This document shows, piece by piece, positions 51,164 to 60,240 of a stretch of DNA of 64,000 bases (positions are counted from its first letter, which is position 1; each line of letters opens with the position of its first letter). Below the pieces are notes generated by a model. It ran no database searches. It saw only the letters and a program-made list of their open reading frames with translations, and was not told where the DNA came from. This stretch comes from Gracilimonas sp017641085. Lineage in GTDB: Bacteria; Bacteroidota; Rhodothermia; Balneolales; Balneolaceae. The position numbers and the translations under genes were made by a program. The stretch lies in the NCBI RefSeq assembly GCF_046115515.1, contig NZ_CP175953.1. One strand, given 5' to 3'.

Positions 51164-52636
51164 CTAAACCCAACGCCTCCTGTAGATATCAAAAATCTCA
51201 GGATGATCATCAATATTTCGGTATCCTTCACCGGGTTTGTAGTGTGCGTTACTCCAAGAATAAGTTTGGTCGGGTTGGATAAACGAAAGTCCTAATGGAA
51301 CAACCAGCAATGGAAGGTGTTTTCGCCATTCTTGAGGCTTTACGATATGTGGTACACTTAAATCAGTTATGCGATCGATAGCGGCATAAGTTCGGGTAGC
51401 TGTCAGGCTATGAGAACCCTGATCATGGAGTAAAACTTTTTCCAGGAATTTTCGAGTCCCTCTCTCATCTGTAAAAAGTAAAGACCCCCCGCCATATAAG
51501 AAACAGGATTGATTTTTAAACTTAGAGTTGGCCACCGATTTTTTAAACCGATCATATACCCTGTAGTTGTAAATTCTCTTCACCTTTTTCTCCAGCCTTT
51601 TGATGGTCTGGCGACAAGCTTTTATATATTTTTCGTCATTGGCTAAATCGGAAGGGATTTTACGGTCGAAGATATCTTGAACCTGTTCTGTGGAAGTTCC
51701 ATTACTAGTTGATTGTCCGTAACTGTCATAGACATCATTACTGGCAATCAGGAGCGACTCAGAAGCTAAATATTCAAAAGTGCGATTATTATTTACTCTG
51801 AAAAAAGAAACGTCACTACTACCTCCACCAATATCCAGCGATAAGTAATAGCCCTCACCAATTTTCTCCGTCTTGACTAAATAAGTTAGTCCGGCAGCGG
51901 CTTCAGGAAAGGCTGAAATATTACTATTACCGATAATATTATTCCATTTTTCATCATCTAATCTATCAGCTAAAAGATTGTATTCATCTTCTACAAAAGC
52001 AGTCAGTGTTTCCATAGTTGATTGATGTATTAAATCATAACTATACACTTCATTCAACCGGTAGGCCAAATAGAGAATCTGCTCAAATTTCCTTCTCCTC
52101 CAGAAATTTGCTTTTTTCGACCATTCTGTAGGGATTCCGATTTGATAAAAGAATGTATTATTGGGAGCCGGTTCTTCTTTTGGTTTATTCCCTCCAAAGA
52201 ACTTTCCCAAAAAGCTTCCGCTGTTAACTTTTTTGTTACTGCTATCATCAATTTGTTTAAAACGCTGCTCTACAATCCCAATAACAAATGAAAGGTAGAT
52301 GATTGATATTATTTCCGGTGTGTATTTGCCGTATCTCTTTTTATCATAATGGTCTTTTTCTTGATCTAAACCGGAAATCCCCCTGAAAACTTCGTCTTCT
52401 GCTGAAGCCATCTTAAAGTATCTAAAGGATTCTGAAACTGGTTTACCATTACTACTAATTCCAACTGAGACAGTATCATCGTTATGGATATTAAGTCTGG
52501 ATGGAAGGAATAAATTGATCTCGTCTTTTGACCCAAAATTAATGAATTCATAAACCGGTACTTGGCCCTTCTTTTGATAATTAATGCAAACTTTAGTTTG
52601 ATGGGTTCCAAAGTCTAAACCTACCCGAACATTCAT
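51164..52636 (-). CDS. Actin/Hsp70-like ATPase of a two-gene helicase module
   Basis: The 490-residue product has N-terminal phosphate-1 motif VGLDFGTHQTKVCINY and phosphate-2 LDIGGGSSDVSFFRV (residues about 270-285); adenosine-side YGGGSLLFTD lies near 385. The size equals a nucleotide-binding domain with insertions, without the substrate-binding domain and lid of true Hsp70, and with Lys/Pro-rich insert NKPKEEPAPNN. The gene lies 14 bp downstream of a SNF2 helicase gene with an AGGGGA ribosome site. I know no defence system defined by this pair; see findings. Confidence 0.8.
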   Translation of the reverse strand: MNVRVGLDFGTHQTKVCINYQKKGQVPVYEFINFGSKDEINLFLPSRLNIHNDDTVSVGISSNGKPVSESFRYFKMASAEDEVFRGISGLDQEKDHYDKKRYGKYTPEIISIIYLSFVIGIVEQRFKQIDDSSNKKVNSGSFLGKFFGGNKPKEEPAPNNTFFYQIGIPTEWSKKANFWRRRKFEQILYLAYRLNEVYSYDLIHQSTMETLTAFVEDEYNLLADRLDDEKWNNIIGNSNISAFPEAAAGLTYLVKTEKIGEGYYLSLDIGGGSSDVSFFRVNNNRTFEYLASESLLIASNDVYDSYGQSTSNGTSTEQVQDIFDRKIPSDLANDEKYIKACRQTIKRLEKKVKRIYNYRVYDRFKKSVANSKFKNQSCFLYGGGSLLFTDERGTRKFLEKVLLHDQGSHSLTATRTYAAIDRITDLSVPHIVKPQEWRKHLPLLVVPLGLSFIQPDQTYSWSNAHYKPGEGYRNIDDHPEIFDIYRRRWV

Positions 52637-52650
52637 TGTAATCCCCTGAG

Positions 52651-55600
52651 TTAATCTGTGACCAAGATGTGGCTAACTGAAATAGGTATCATAGATGAAT
52701 TAATGGATGACTTTTCCAATAAATTCAGTCTCTTTTCTTTCTCGTTTTCGAATTTCTCTATTTCGGATAATATAATTGGTCGAATTTTACTGTTCTTATT
52801 CTCTTTTAATCGTTGCTCTCTTACATCAATTTGATAGTCATAGTGGCTTGAGGTCTGTTTCTTGATTCGATCAACTTGTGAGCTTAGTTTAACCCGTTCA
52901 TCTTCTTCCATTTCAACTTTTTTCTGGATCAGCTTTTCCATCACTACTGGCCTTACTGCATCTATAAAAGCACTGTAACCTTCATTTGAAAAATCAATAT
53001 CTGCTTCGAGGGGTCTTGCGTTAATATTTGCTACACCCAAAATATGTTCACTCACATTATCAGGAAGAAAAGTTAGATCTTCTTGGTTGGGATCTGCGAT
53101 TACAGGGTATAAGTAAGTGAAAGTGCTTTTTTCACCGTTAAACTCTTTTTCTATTTGAATACTGTTCAAAGCTAAAATGTAGCTACCCTGGGAAATACTA
53201 ATTCCTTCATCAAAATCAGATTTTGATACGGTAAAACCATAGGCATTATTAACATTGAAATTATCTTCTTTAAAATAATTCGTTGCAGCTATTACCAGGG
53301 GATGGTAAGAATTAATAAACTCGAGCTGTTTATTCTTGAATGCCAATTCTTGGTCAAAGGTGATTTCAATGTCACGCTTGTCAAAGTATTTTCTTTTAAA
53401 GTCGTGAAAGATCTTATTAGTCGCATCCGAGTGTCTTGAAGTAGTGTCAGGAATATATTCTTCAATAAAAGAAAAAATGATGTTTGGGTCATTTGAAGGT
53501 GTTTTTAAGCCGTAAATGCCATCACCCTTATCAACTAAATTACAGTTAGGAATCTTTCTTTGGATCAAAATTTCAATATAAGATAGGAGCTCACTTTCAG
53601 TGATATAGCGCTTGTTGTTTCGAATTCTTTCAATCTCATTATTGAAATAGGTGTCATTAATCAGGCTATCTTGTAGCTCTTTTTCTACTTCCTCAAGGTT
53701 TCTTTTTTCTTGGAGAACGGCTTTTGCTGTTTGTTCAATTCTTTGTTCTTTTTGTTGCTCAGTCAATTCTTGAGTATATAGATCAGATTCGAGTTTAGAT
53801 ATTTCTTTACCTAACGTTTCTTCATCTAATAAGATAGACTCAAGGTCTCCTAAGCTTTCCTCAAAAATTCGAATCTTTTTTAGCAAGCGTTTATAGATTA
53901 CCTCTTCAATAGTATTTCTGATAACAAGATTGTAGATATGGATCTTATCAGATTCTTGTCCAATACGATCTATACGGCCAATTCTTTGTTCAATCTTCAT
54001 TGGATTCCATGGTAAATCATAGTTTACAATAGCATCACAGAACTGCATATCGAGACCCTCGGCACCGATTGAGCCAGATATCAAAACCTTGAATTCAGGA
54101 TCATTTTTAAAGCGGTCTAATACTTCACTTCTGTTTTCAGTTCCACCATCCATGAATTCAGATTTAATCCCAAATTCGTTTTGAATGCGAAGGTTTAAAT
54201 ACCGCAGCGTTTTTTTGAAGTAGGCAAAAATGATCAGTTTGTTGTTATCTCTTTTAACTACTTTCTCAATAATTTCTTTTAGCTTGTTGAACTTTGAATC
54301 TTCAAAACCATCGAAATAATTGCCCTCGTTAAGGGTTTTCATTTCAGTATAGTAAGCAGGTAGGCTACTGGCTACTTGTCGTTTGACATTTATTAAGGCC
54401 AATGTCGCTTCTTTGTCGCTATTGAATCTATCCCGAACCTTCTTTTCTTCTCTGAAGTATCTTTCACTTTCTTCCGAGGTAAAAGAAACAAATTCATCAT
54501 GAGGCACTCGAATAACTCGTTCTCTAATCACATCTCTTTTTTTAGTTCTGGTAAAGATGTGATTCAGTGAATTAAGCTCTATTAAATCACTTTGGATATC
54601 TACCCGTGTTTCTAGGTTATCCTCAGCAGTATTTAGTTTTTCGATTACTCTTTGGTATAGTGGGTCATCACTAAAAACATCCTCAATAGTTTCAGTGAAA
54701 TCCAGCTTGTTTTCACCATAACTAAATTGCCGTTGAATAGAATGGCCTTTTAATTCTGAAAGTACTTCAGGGAATGGCTCTTTTCGATTCAGCTTATTCA
54801 AAGCCCGAACAAAAGGTCTATTAGTTTCGATATCGTTCAGGTACATTGAGTAGTTATGATATCTTTGAGGCTCTAGAATGGACAACATATTATAAAGGTC
54901 CTCTCTTGTATTACAGATAGGAGTAGCCGTCAACATGGTTGCAAACTTTGCATTATGAATGATTGGCTTTATCGCTCTGTGTCGTTGAGTCTCGCTATTT
55001 CTTAACAGGTGAGCTTCATCACAAATGATCACATCAAAAGAGTACTGCTGCTTTACTAATAGCTCCTGAAGGCTATCATTTTTAAGTTTGTCGTAGGTAA
55101 TAATTCCAAAAATGCTCTTTCTATTTAACTCAATATCGTGTTTTAAATCTTGAGCAAGCTCTTTCGTTTCATATACTTTAAACTCGAATCCAAATTTCTC
55201 GAACATTTCGTTTCTCCATTTGTCCAAAAGTGATTTTGGGCAAATGACCAAAACATTATTTATTTCTTTGCGACCATACATCTCAAGTAAGATATGACCA
55301 GCTTCAATTGTTTTCCCCAAGCCGACCTCATCAGCAATAAGAATTCGTTTTGAGATAGAATTCAAAAATTTGATAAGAGGTTTAAATTGATGAGGTTGAA
55401 ATAAAGTACGAGAGGCTTTTAATGATGAAATTGTATTGTTTGCATTATTCCCCACTTTGAAGAAAGTAGAAGTCACCCCAAATTCTTGGTGATTTAGTAC
55501 AGCACCATTTTTCAATCTGTCCCAAGGATCTTCTGAAGTAACTAAAGGTCTAATTTCGTTATCAGATAAAATTCTAGCCGATCTATCTCCATCTAAATGC

Positions 55601-55710
55601 ACTTTATAGTACTCTCGCCCACCAGCTTCAGTTTCAAACGATACAATGCTACCTTTTCTTTCAGGAGTACCAGTTGTTTCAACTCTTTCTCCTTGGCTGT
55701 ATTTGGACAT
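52651..55710 (-). CDS. SNF2/RapA-like superfamily II helicase
   Basis: The 1019-residue product has an N-terminal Tudor/KOW-like beta domain (residues 1-55: GERVETTGTPERKGSIVSF). SNF2 helicase motifs follow: I (LIADEVGLGKTIEAGHIL), II (VIICDEAHLLRN), III (ATMLTATPI), V (ISGSIGAEGLDMQFC) and VI (QRIGRIDRIGQ). A coiled coil at about 640-720 and a C-terminal domain of about 300 residues ending in another coiled coil are unlike RapA. The DrmD protein of DISARM has a related helicase, but no other DISARM gene is present. First gene of the operon with the Hsp70-like ATPase; promoter in the 102-bp divergent gap. Confidence 0.88.
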   Translation of the reverse strand: MSKYSQGERVETTGTPERKGSIVSFETEAGGREYYKVHLDGDRSARILSDNEIRPLVTSEDPWDRLKNGAVLNHQEFGVTSTFFKVGNNANNTISSLKASRTLFQPHQFKPLIKFLNSISKRILIADEVGLGKTIEAGHILLEMYGRKEINNVLVICPKSLLDKWRNEMFEKFGFEFKVYETKELAQDLKHDIELNRKSIFGIITYDKLKNDSLQELLVKQQYSFDVIICDEAHLLRNSETQRHRAIKPIIHNAKFATMLTATPICNTREDLYNMLSILEPQRYHNYSMYLNDIETNRPFVRALNKLNRKEPFPEVLSELKGHSIQRQFSYGENKLDFTETIEDVFSDDPLYQRVIEKLNTAEDNLETRVDIQSDLIELNSLNHIFTRTKKRDVIRERVIRVPHDEFVSFTSEESERYFREEKKVRDRFNSDKEATLALINVKRQVASSLPAYYTEMKTLNEGNYFDGFEDSKFNKLKEIIEKVVKRDNNKLIIFAYFKKTLRYLNLRIQNEFGIKSEFMDGGTENRSEVLDRFKNDPEFKVLISGSIGAEGLDMQFCDAIVNYDLPWNPMKIEQRIGRIDRIGQESDKIHIYNLVIRNTIEEVIYKRLLKKIRIFEESLGDLESILLDEETLGKEISKLESDLYTQELTEQQKEQRIEQTAKAVLQEKRNLEEVEKELQDSLINDTYFNNEIERIRNNKRYITESELLSYIEILIQRKIPNCNLVDKGDGIYGLKTPSNDPNIIFSFIEEYIPDTTSRHSDATNKIFHDFKRKYFDKRDIEITFDQELAFKNKQLEFINSYHPLVIAATNYFKEDNFNVNNAYGFTVSKSDFDEGISISQGSYILALNSIQIEKEFNGEKSTFTYLYPVIADPNQEDLTFLPDNVSEHILGVANINARPLEADIDFSNEGYSAFIDAVRPVVMEKLIQKKVEMEEDERVKLSSQVDRIKKQTSSHYDYQIDVREQRLKENKNSKIRPIILSEIEKFENEKEKRLNLLEKSSINSSMIPISVSHILVTD

Positions 55711-55812
55711 ATAGTGACTGAAATTAAATTCTTATAAACATTTTTTGGAATATGTTCCTTTGAAAATATAAATACAACTCACATATTATTAGAAATTTAT
55801 AGAAATCGCCTC

Positions 55813-56733
55813 ATGAAATTATACATCGGCGTCACAGATGATGATTGGTTTCACTTTCTGGCTCAGCACCAGCCGGAGGAGGTGAATTTTTGGCGTCCGA
55901 GAGATAAGTCTGATTTTAAGGTGATTCAGGAGGGAGCTCCTTTTCTATTTAAGCTGCACAGCCCAAATAACTATATCGTAGGTGGTGGCTTTTTTGTAAA
56001 GCACCTGTTCTTACCGCTCTCCTTAACGTGGGATGCTTTTGGTATCAAAAATGGAGCGGCTACTTACGATGGATTTCGGCAATCAATTATGAAATTTAGA
56101 GAAGGTGAAGGACTCAATCCCACCATTGGTAGTACCATTCTAACCGAGCCTTTTTTCTTTGAACGAAAAGACTGGATTCCGATTCCAAAGAACTGGAGCA
56201 AAAATATTGTAAAGGGAAAATCCTACAGCACCGAAGAATCCATAGGAGCAAACGTTTGGGATCAGGTTCAGGAAAGACTGGGCGACCTGGACCGAAGAGA
56301 AGGAGAGTTGGTTATAAATGAACCTGGAGTCCAATATGGCAAAACGGTAGAAATTCGTTCAAGAATAGGCCAAAGTGCATTCCGTGCGATGGTCACGGAT
56401 GCGTATAAATACCGATGCGCCATCACTAAAGAAAAGACACTCCCGGTATTGGAAGCGGCTCATATTAAACCGTACTCAAAATCCGGTCCAAACCTAACAA
56501 AGAATGGCCTATTATTGAGGTCAGACATGCACATTCTGTTTGATAAAGGGTACATGACTGTTACGGATGATCACAGGGTAGAAGTCAGCCAAAGAATCAG
56601 AGAGGAATATGAAAATGGGAAAGAGTACTACGCCTATCATGGGGAGAAACTTCAAAACCTGCCGGAACACAATTTGGACCAACCTTTTGCTGATTATTTG
56701 CAATGGCATCAACAGGAAATCTATTTGGGATGA
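55813..56733 (+). CDS. HNH endonuclease with N-terminal EVE/PUA-like domain
   Basis: The 306-residue product has an N-terminal beta domain (residues 1-150: MKLYIGVTDDDWFHFLAQHQ, then LFKLHSPNNYIVGGGFF) of the EVE/PUA-like kind that reads modified bases. The C-terminal HNH nuclease is at about 205-262 (AYKYRCAITKEKTLPVLEAA, HIKPYSKSGPNLTKNGLLL, DMHILFDKGYM). The pair of domains suggests modification-dependent restriction. It is divergent from the SNF2 gene and could be a third component of that module or a solo nuclease. Confidence 0.88.
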   Translation: MKLYIGVTDDDWFHFLAQHQPEEVNFWRPRDKSDFKVIQEGAPFLFKLHSPNNYIVGGGFFVKHLFLPLSLTWDAFGIKNGAATYDGFRQSIMKFREGEGLNPTIGSTILTEPFFFERKDWIPIPKNWSKNIVKGKSYSTEESIGANVWDQVQERLGDLDRREGELVINEPGVQYGKTVEIRSRIGQSAFRAMVTDAYKYRCAITKEKTLPVLEAAHIKPYSKSGPNLTKNGLLLRSDMHILFDKGYMTVTDDHRVEVSQRIREEYENGKEYYAYHGEKLQNLPEHNLDQPFADYLQWHQQEIYLG

Positions 56734-56735
56734 TT

Positions 56736-56790
56736 TTGTTCACTTTTTTGATATGTTCACGAATCGTGAACAGAGTGATTTTGTGAACAA
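56736..56790. repeat. Nested inverted TGTTCAC/GTGAACA sites between convergent genes
   Basis: Four copies of a 7-mer are arranged symmetrically about 56763: TGTTCAC at 56737 and 56754, GTGAACA at 56766 and 56783. Each side has a 17-bp period with 10-nt spacers. The array overlaps the 3' end of the minus-strand gene and begins 3 bp past the HNH gene stop. Candidate regulator site or cruciform/terminator. Confidence 0.6.
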
Positions 56791-57878
56791 GCATCAGATT
56801 CACTTAAAAATGATTCAACTTTTTGCTTTACCGGATTCAAACGATCCGCATGTTCCAGAGCCCATTTCTTCCATTCTTCGAATTTCTTCTCTTGCTTAAG
56901 AGAAAGAGTGTTAGTCAAAAACTGTTTTTCAACTTCTTGGATGTACTGATAGATATACTGTGACTTTGTGAAAGAATTAGCTGCTTTTTCTAAATCGGTT
57001 CTTTTCTTTTGTTCTAGTTGTTCCTCTCGTCTAAGTCGCTCGCGAATAATTCGTTCCTGTTCATCTTTTTTAGCCTGTTCCTCCCTTTCAAGTCTCCAAT
57101 TCTTGGCTTCCTCAGCTATTAATAAAATTGTTTTAAATATCTTCTCAATTTGATATTCAAGTTTTAGATTTTTGGTATCAGAAATCGTTCTGTCATTATG
57201 ATTCCAGCTATATTTTGAGATTTGCAGCCTCAATTTTCCTGTGGTATAGTAATCGTAGTCGTACTCACTCCATGAGCTTTTAGAGCTAGTTTTAGTTCGG
57301 TTGAAAGATCCTTCTTCCTCCAGTCTTAGGTAAACTTTATCATCGTTTACTTTAACAGAGGTGTAAGGCATTTTATCAGATCCATCACCAGAAACCTGAA
57401 AACCTTGTCTCTCTATTTCCTTGATTAGGCCATCATAAAAAAGTATAGCACGCTTCATCACGTCCTTTGAAACCAATATGCCTAAATATCCTTTACCGAA
57501 TGGTTTAAACCGGCCGTAATTGTCGCCATAGTTTTTCTCTTTTAAGTACTTGTATGTTTTACTCACTAGAGGATGTAGTCCGGTTAGGTTCTTTTTGAAA
57601 GTTATGGTCTTGAATGACTTGGGTAGCTGTTCTTTTAAATCCACTTTGGGTATGAGTTTATACTCATTAGTTTTAAACTCTGTAAGTGGTTTTTGCTTAA
57701 TCTTATATCCATTTCGCAATTTCGACCAGTAGCCAGATTCCGGCCTTGGAATTTTTAGCGCATCACAAGCTTTCGTAAGCTGATACACATTGATGTTATG
57801 CTCTTCTGCAATTTGGGTCATCGGTTTTGACCACAACTCTTTATAGAGTTCTTCCCGGTTAAATGTGATTGATTTCAT
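56757..57878 (-). CDS. Helix-turn-helix protein with coiled coil, function unknown
   Basis: The 373-residue product has an N-terminal HTH (residues 6-52: REELYKELWSKPMTQIAEEH, then CDALKIPRPESGYWSKLRNG), resembling a recurrent DNA-binding domain of island proteins with the 'IPxPxxGYW' turn. A middle beta/alpha region and a Lys/Glu-rich coiled coil (EEQAKKDEQERIIRERLRRE, residues about 265-345) follow. It is possibly a regulator or effector, but no catalytic motif is visible. It converges on the HNH gene, and a gap of about 100 bp separates it from the divergent AbiEi gene. Confidence 0.75.
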   Translation of the reverse strand: MKSITFNREELYKELWSKPMTQIAEEHNINVYQLTKACDALKIPRPESGYWSKLRNGYKIKQKPLTEFKTNEYKLIPKVDLKEQLPKSFKTITFKKNLTGLHPLVSKTYKYLKEKNYGDNYGRFKPFGKGYLGILVSKDVMKRAILFYDGLIKEIERQGFQVSGDGSDKMPYTSVKVNDDKVYLRLEEEGSFNRTKTSSKSSWSEYDYDYYTTGKLRLQISKYSWNHNDRTISDTKNLKLEYQIEKIFKTILLIAEEAKNWRLEREEQAKKDEQERIIRERLRREEQLEQKKRTDLEKAANSFTKSQYIYQYIQEVEKQFLTNTLSLKQEKKFEEWKKWALEHADRLNPVKQKVESFLSESDACSQNHSVHDS

Positions 57879-57982
57879 GAGTTGAATGGTAGTTTTAGGG
57901 CAAATTGAGAAGCTAAATATAATTACTTAAAATCTGTTTAGTTTAATTTGTTACTAAAAAGTAAACCATCACTTTACAATTA

Positions 57983-58738
57983 ATGAATAAAATAAACCAA
58001 ATATTGCAAGTCTGGCCCGAAAAAACCGTTATAACTACCGAGTGGTTACGTGAAAAAGGGGTATCCCGTCAATTAGCGGATTCCTATAAAAAAAGCGGTT
58101 GGTTAGAAAGTTTTGGTATGGGTGCTTATAAAAGACCTCATGAGCGAATAACCTGGGCCGGTGCTTTGTATGCACTTCAAGAGTTAGGTGGTTTTAGCAT
58201 CCATGTAGGTGGTAAATCGGCTTTAGAATTCATCGGATTGGCACACTTTATCAGATTAGGAAAGAATGAAAAGATTCTCCTTTGGAAGAAGCCTTCAGAA
58301 AAACTTCCCCGGTGGTTTTCTAAACGAAAATGGAAGAGTGACATGATAATTAGATCAGCTAATCTATTTGGTATTGAAAACAAGCTAATTAAAATGGAAA
58401 TAGATGGAGTAAAGCTCAATGTGTCCTCTCCTGAACAAGCAATACTTGAGTATCTTTATGATTTGCCTAAACGAGAAGGCTGGGATGAAGCAAATTACCT
58501 TATGGAAGGTTTGATGACATTAAGACCAAATGTTGTACAAATGCTTTTAGCAGACTGCAATTCAATAAAGGTAAAACAGTTGTTTCTTTATTTAGCTGAA
58601 AAATATGATCATAACTGGCTTAAAAGACTTGATGTGTCTGAAATAGATCTAGGTAAAGGAAAGAGACAAGTCATAAAAGGTGGGATATTCAATAAGAAAT
58701 ATAAGATAACGATACCTGAAGTAGAGAGGGAAGATTGA
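57983..58738 (+). CDS. abiEi: AbiEi-type antitoxin, orphan (toxin lost)
   Basis: The 251-residue product has an N-terminal winged helix (EKTVITTEWLREKGVSRQLA, GWLESFGMGAYKRP) and the AbiEi antitoxin domain (GGFSIHVGGKSALEFIGLAH, SSPEQAILEYLYDLPKREGW). It differs from the 36.5-kb antitoxin (type IV subgroup with the 'HVGGKTALE' motif). The usual AbiEii toxin start overlaps its stop, but the toxin frame is cut after 14 codons. It may still act as a transcriptional regulator. Confidence 0.9.
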   Translation: MNKINQILQVWPEKTVITTEWLREKGVSRQLADSYKKSGWLESFGMGAYKRPHERITWAGALYALQELGGFSIHVGGKSALEFIGLAHFIRLGKNEKILLWKKPSEKLPRWFSKRKWKSDMIIRSANLFGIENKLIKMEIDGVKLNVSSPEQAILEYLYDLPKREGWDEANYLMEGLMTLRPNVVQMLLADCNSIKVKQLFLYLAEKYDHNWLKRLDVSEIDLGKGKRQVIKGGIFNKKYKITIPEVERED

Positions 58739-58782
58739 TGAAAGCAGAATATGAAAAGCAAGTGAGGGTGCTTATTTTATAG
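58738..58782 (+). pseudogene. Vestige of an AbiEii toxin (14 codons)
   Basis: An ATG overlapping the AbiEi stop (TGATG) opens a frame MKAEYEKQVRVLIL then stop. The first residues match the usual AbiEii beginning ('YxxQVxLLL', before the FALKGGT motif), and the ATG overlap is how AbiE pairs are normally coupled. No further toxin sequence follows, so the gene has been removed by deletion or replaced by the downstream AlbA_2 gene. Confidence 0.7.
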
Positions 58783-58840
58783 TTGTTAACTACGGACAAG
58801 AATTATGAAAAGATAAGTATTTAGGCACCTTCATAGAAGC

Positions 58841-60154
58841 ATGGATGAGAAGCAAAACATAGAGTGGAAAGAAAACTGGCGGGACGACTACCTAAAGTGG
58901 GTGTGCGGATTTGCTAACTCTCAGGGCGGCACCATTTTTATCGGAAAGGATGATGCGGGAAATGTTTCTGGTTTAGATAATTATCAGAAGCTTCTGGAAG
59001 ATCTGCCCAACAAAATACGTGATTCGTTAGGGATTTTTGTGGACGTAAATCTGCATGAAAAGGATGGAAATAGATTTATCGAGATCATAGTACCAAAGTA
59101 TCAGGTGCCTATTGCATACAGGGGTAAATACTACATCCGATCAGGGTCAACCAAACAAGAGCTAAAAGGAGCGGCTCTGAATGAATTTATCCTGAAACGT
59201 TCAGGCAAAACTTGGGACGATGTTATTGAAGAAAATGCAAGTTTCGATGATATTGACGGGGAAAGCATTAAGCAGTTTTTAAAAGATGCATCCAAAGCAA
59301 ATCGAATAAACGTCGAAAGTGATATTTCTATTCCCGATTTGCTAGACAAGCTTAGATTGTCAGATGGAAATCAGGTTAAACGGGCAGCCATAATTTTATT
59401 TGGGAAGGATCCGGGGCGATTCTATACCAACCTGCCTGTTAAAATTGGCAGTTTTGGTGACTCATCGGCTGATTTAAAATTTCATGAAGTAGTGGAAGGG
59501 AATCTCATTCATTTAAAAGATCTAATTCCTGAAATGCTAAATGCCAAGTTTCTAAAACACCCTATCGATTTTCAGGGATTGCAGCGTTTTGAAAGAGATG
59601 AATATCCGGTAGATGCCGTACGTGAAATGATACTTAATGCTCTAGTCCACAGAAATTATTTGGGAGCACAAACACAGCTTCGGCTACAGGATCATAGTTT
59701 GAGTATATGGAATGATGGAACATTGCCAGATGGAATTACCGAGGCGGATTTGAAACGTCCTCATGCATCCAAACCTAGAAATCCTCTCATTGCGGATGTC
59801 TGTTTTAAAGCCGGATATATTGATTCATGGGGCAGAGGAACCATCCGGATACTGGAAGCTTGCGATGAGTTTGATTTACCGGAACCTGAGATGACGGAAT
59901 TCCAGGGTGGTTTTAAAGTTACACTCTATAAAGATCACTATTCAGAAGAACAGTTGAAGAAGCTAGGCTTGAATGAACGACAGATTAAAGCTGTGAAGTT
60001 TGTGAAAAATCATGCACAAATTACCAATGCTGAATATCAGGAGGAGTTTGATGTGGCGAGAAGGACTGCGACCAGAGATTTAAAAGAATTAGTAGAGAAA
60101 GGAGTTCTTAAATCTTCTGACAAGAAAGGGGCCGGGGCTTATTATGAAATTTGA
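58841..60154 (+). CDS. AlbA_2/Schlafen-type ATP-binding protein with C-terminal wing helix (COG2865-like)
   Basis: The 437-residue product has an N-terminal AlbA_2 (Schlafen-like) domain (residues 1-120: IEWKENWRDDYLKWVCGFAN, GKYYIRSGSTKQEL). A GHKL-type ATP-binding C-terminal part (about 255-345: VREMILNALVHRNYLGAQTQ, SWGRGTIRILEACDEF) is followed by a winged helix (VARRTATRDLKELVEKGVLK). Such proteins are common in islands and are viewed as putative regulators or nucleic-acid-acting effectors. It occupies the slot after the orphan AbiEi and is the last forward gene before the replication region. Confidence 0.87.
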   Translation: MDEKQNIEWKENWRDDYLKWVCGFANSQGGTIFIGKDDAGNVSGLDNYQKLLEDLPNKIRDSLGIFVDVNLHEKDGNRFIEIIVPKYQVPIAYRGKYYIRSGSTKQELKGAALNEFILKRSGKTWDDVIEENASFDDIDGESIKQFLKDASKANRINVESDISIPDLLDKLRLSDGNQVKRAAIILFGKDPGRFYTNLPVKIGSFGDSSADLKFHEVVEGNLIHLKDLIPEMLNAKFLKHPIDFQGLQRFERDEYPVDAVREMILNALVHRNYLGAQTQLRLQDHSLSIWNDGTLPDGITEADLKRPHASKPRNPLIADVCFKAGYIDSWGRGTIRILEACDEFDLPEPEMTEFQGGFKVTLYKDHYSEEQLKKLGLNERQIKAVKFVKNHAQITNAEYQEEFDVARRTATRDLKELVEKGVLKSSDKKGAGAYYEI

Positions 60155-60240
60155 ATTGCGCCATGATTGCGCCAATTGCGCCATAGTTGGGTCAAAATAG
60201 GGACAATCGGGACATAATTGGGCCATTAATTTGTTTGGAA
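60155..60240. repeat. Short GCGCCA and GGGNCA tandem repeats after the AlbA_2 gene
   Basis: ATTGCGCCA occurs three times in 32 bp, followed by degenerate GGGTCA/GGGACA/GGGCCA units. They start in the AlbA_2 gene's last codons and may derive from C-terminal repeats lost by a stop codon, as COG2865 genes often end in repeats like these. The remaining stretch to 60858 contains no gene I can support. Confidence 0.45.

Noticed and set aside
51164..55710. DISARM locus
   Set aside because: Only a SNF2-like helicase resembles DrmD; no DrmA, DrmB, DrmC or DISARM methylase is present, and the partner is an Hsp70-like ATPase.
60155..60240. Frameshift or readthrough extension of the AlbA_2 gene
   Set aside because: The downstream frames contain several stops; the repeats are noted as a repeat only.
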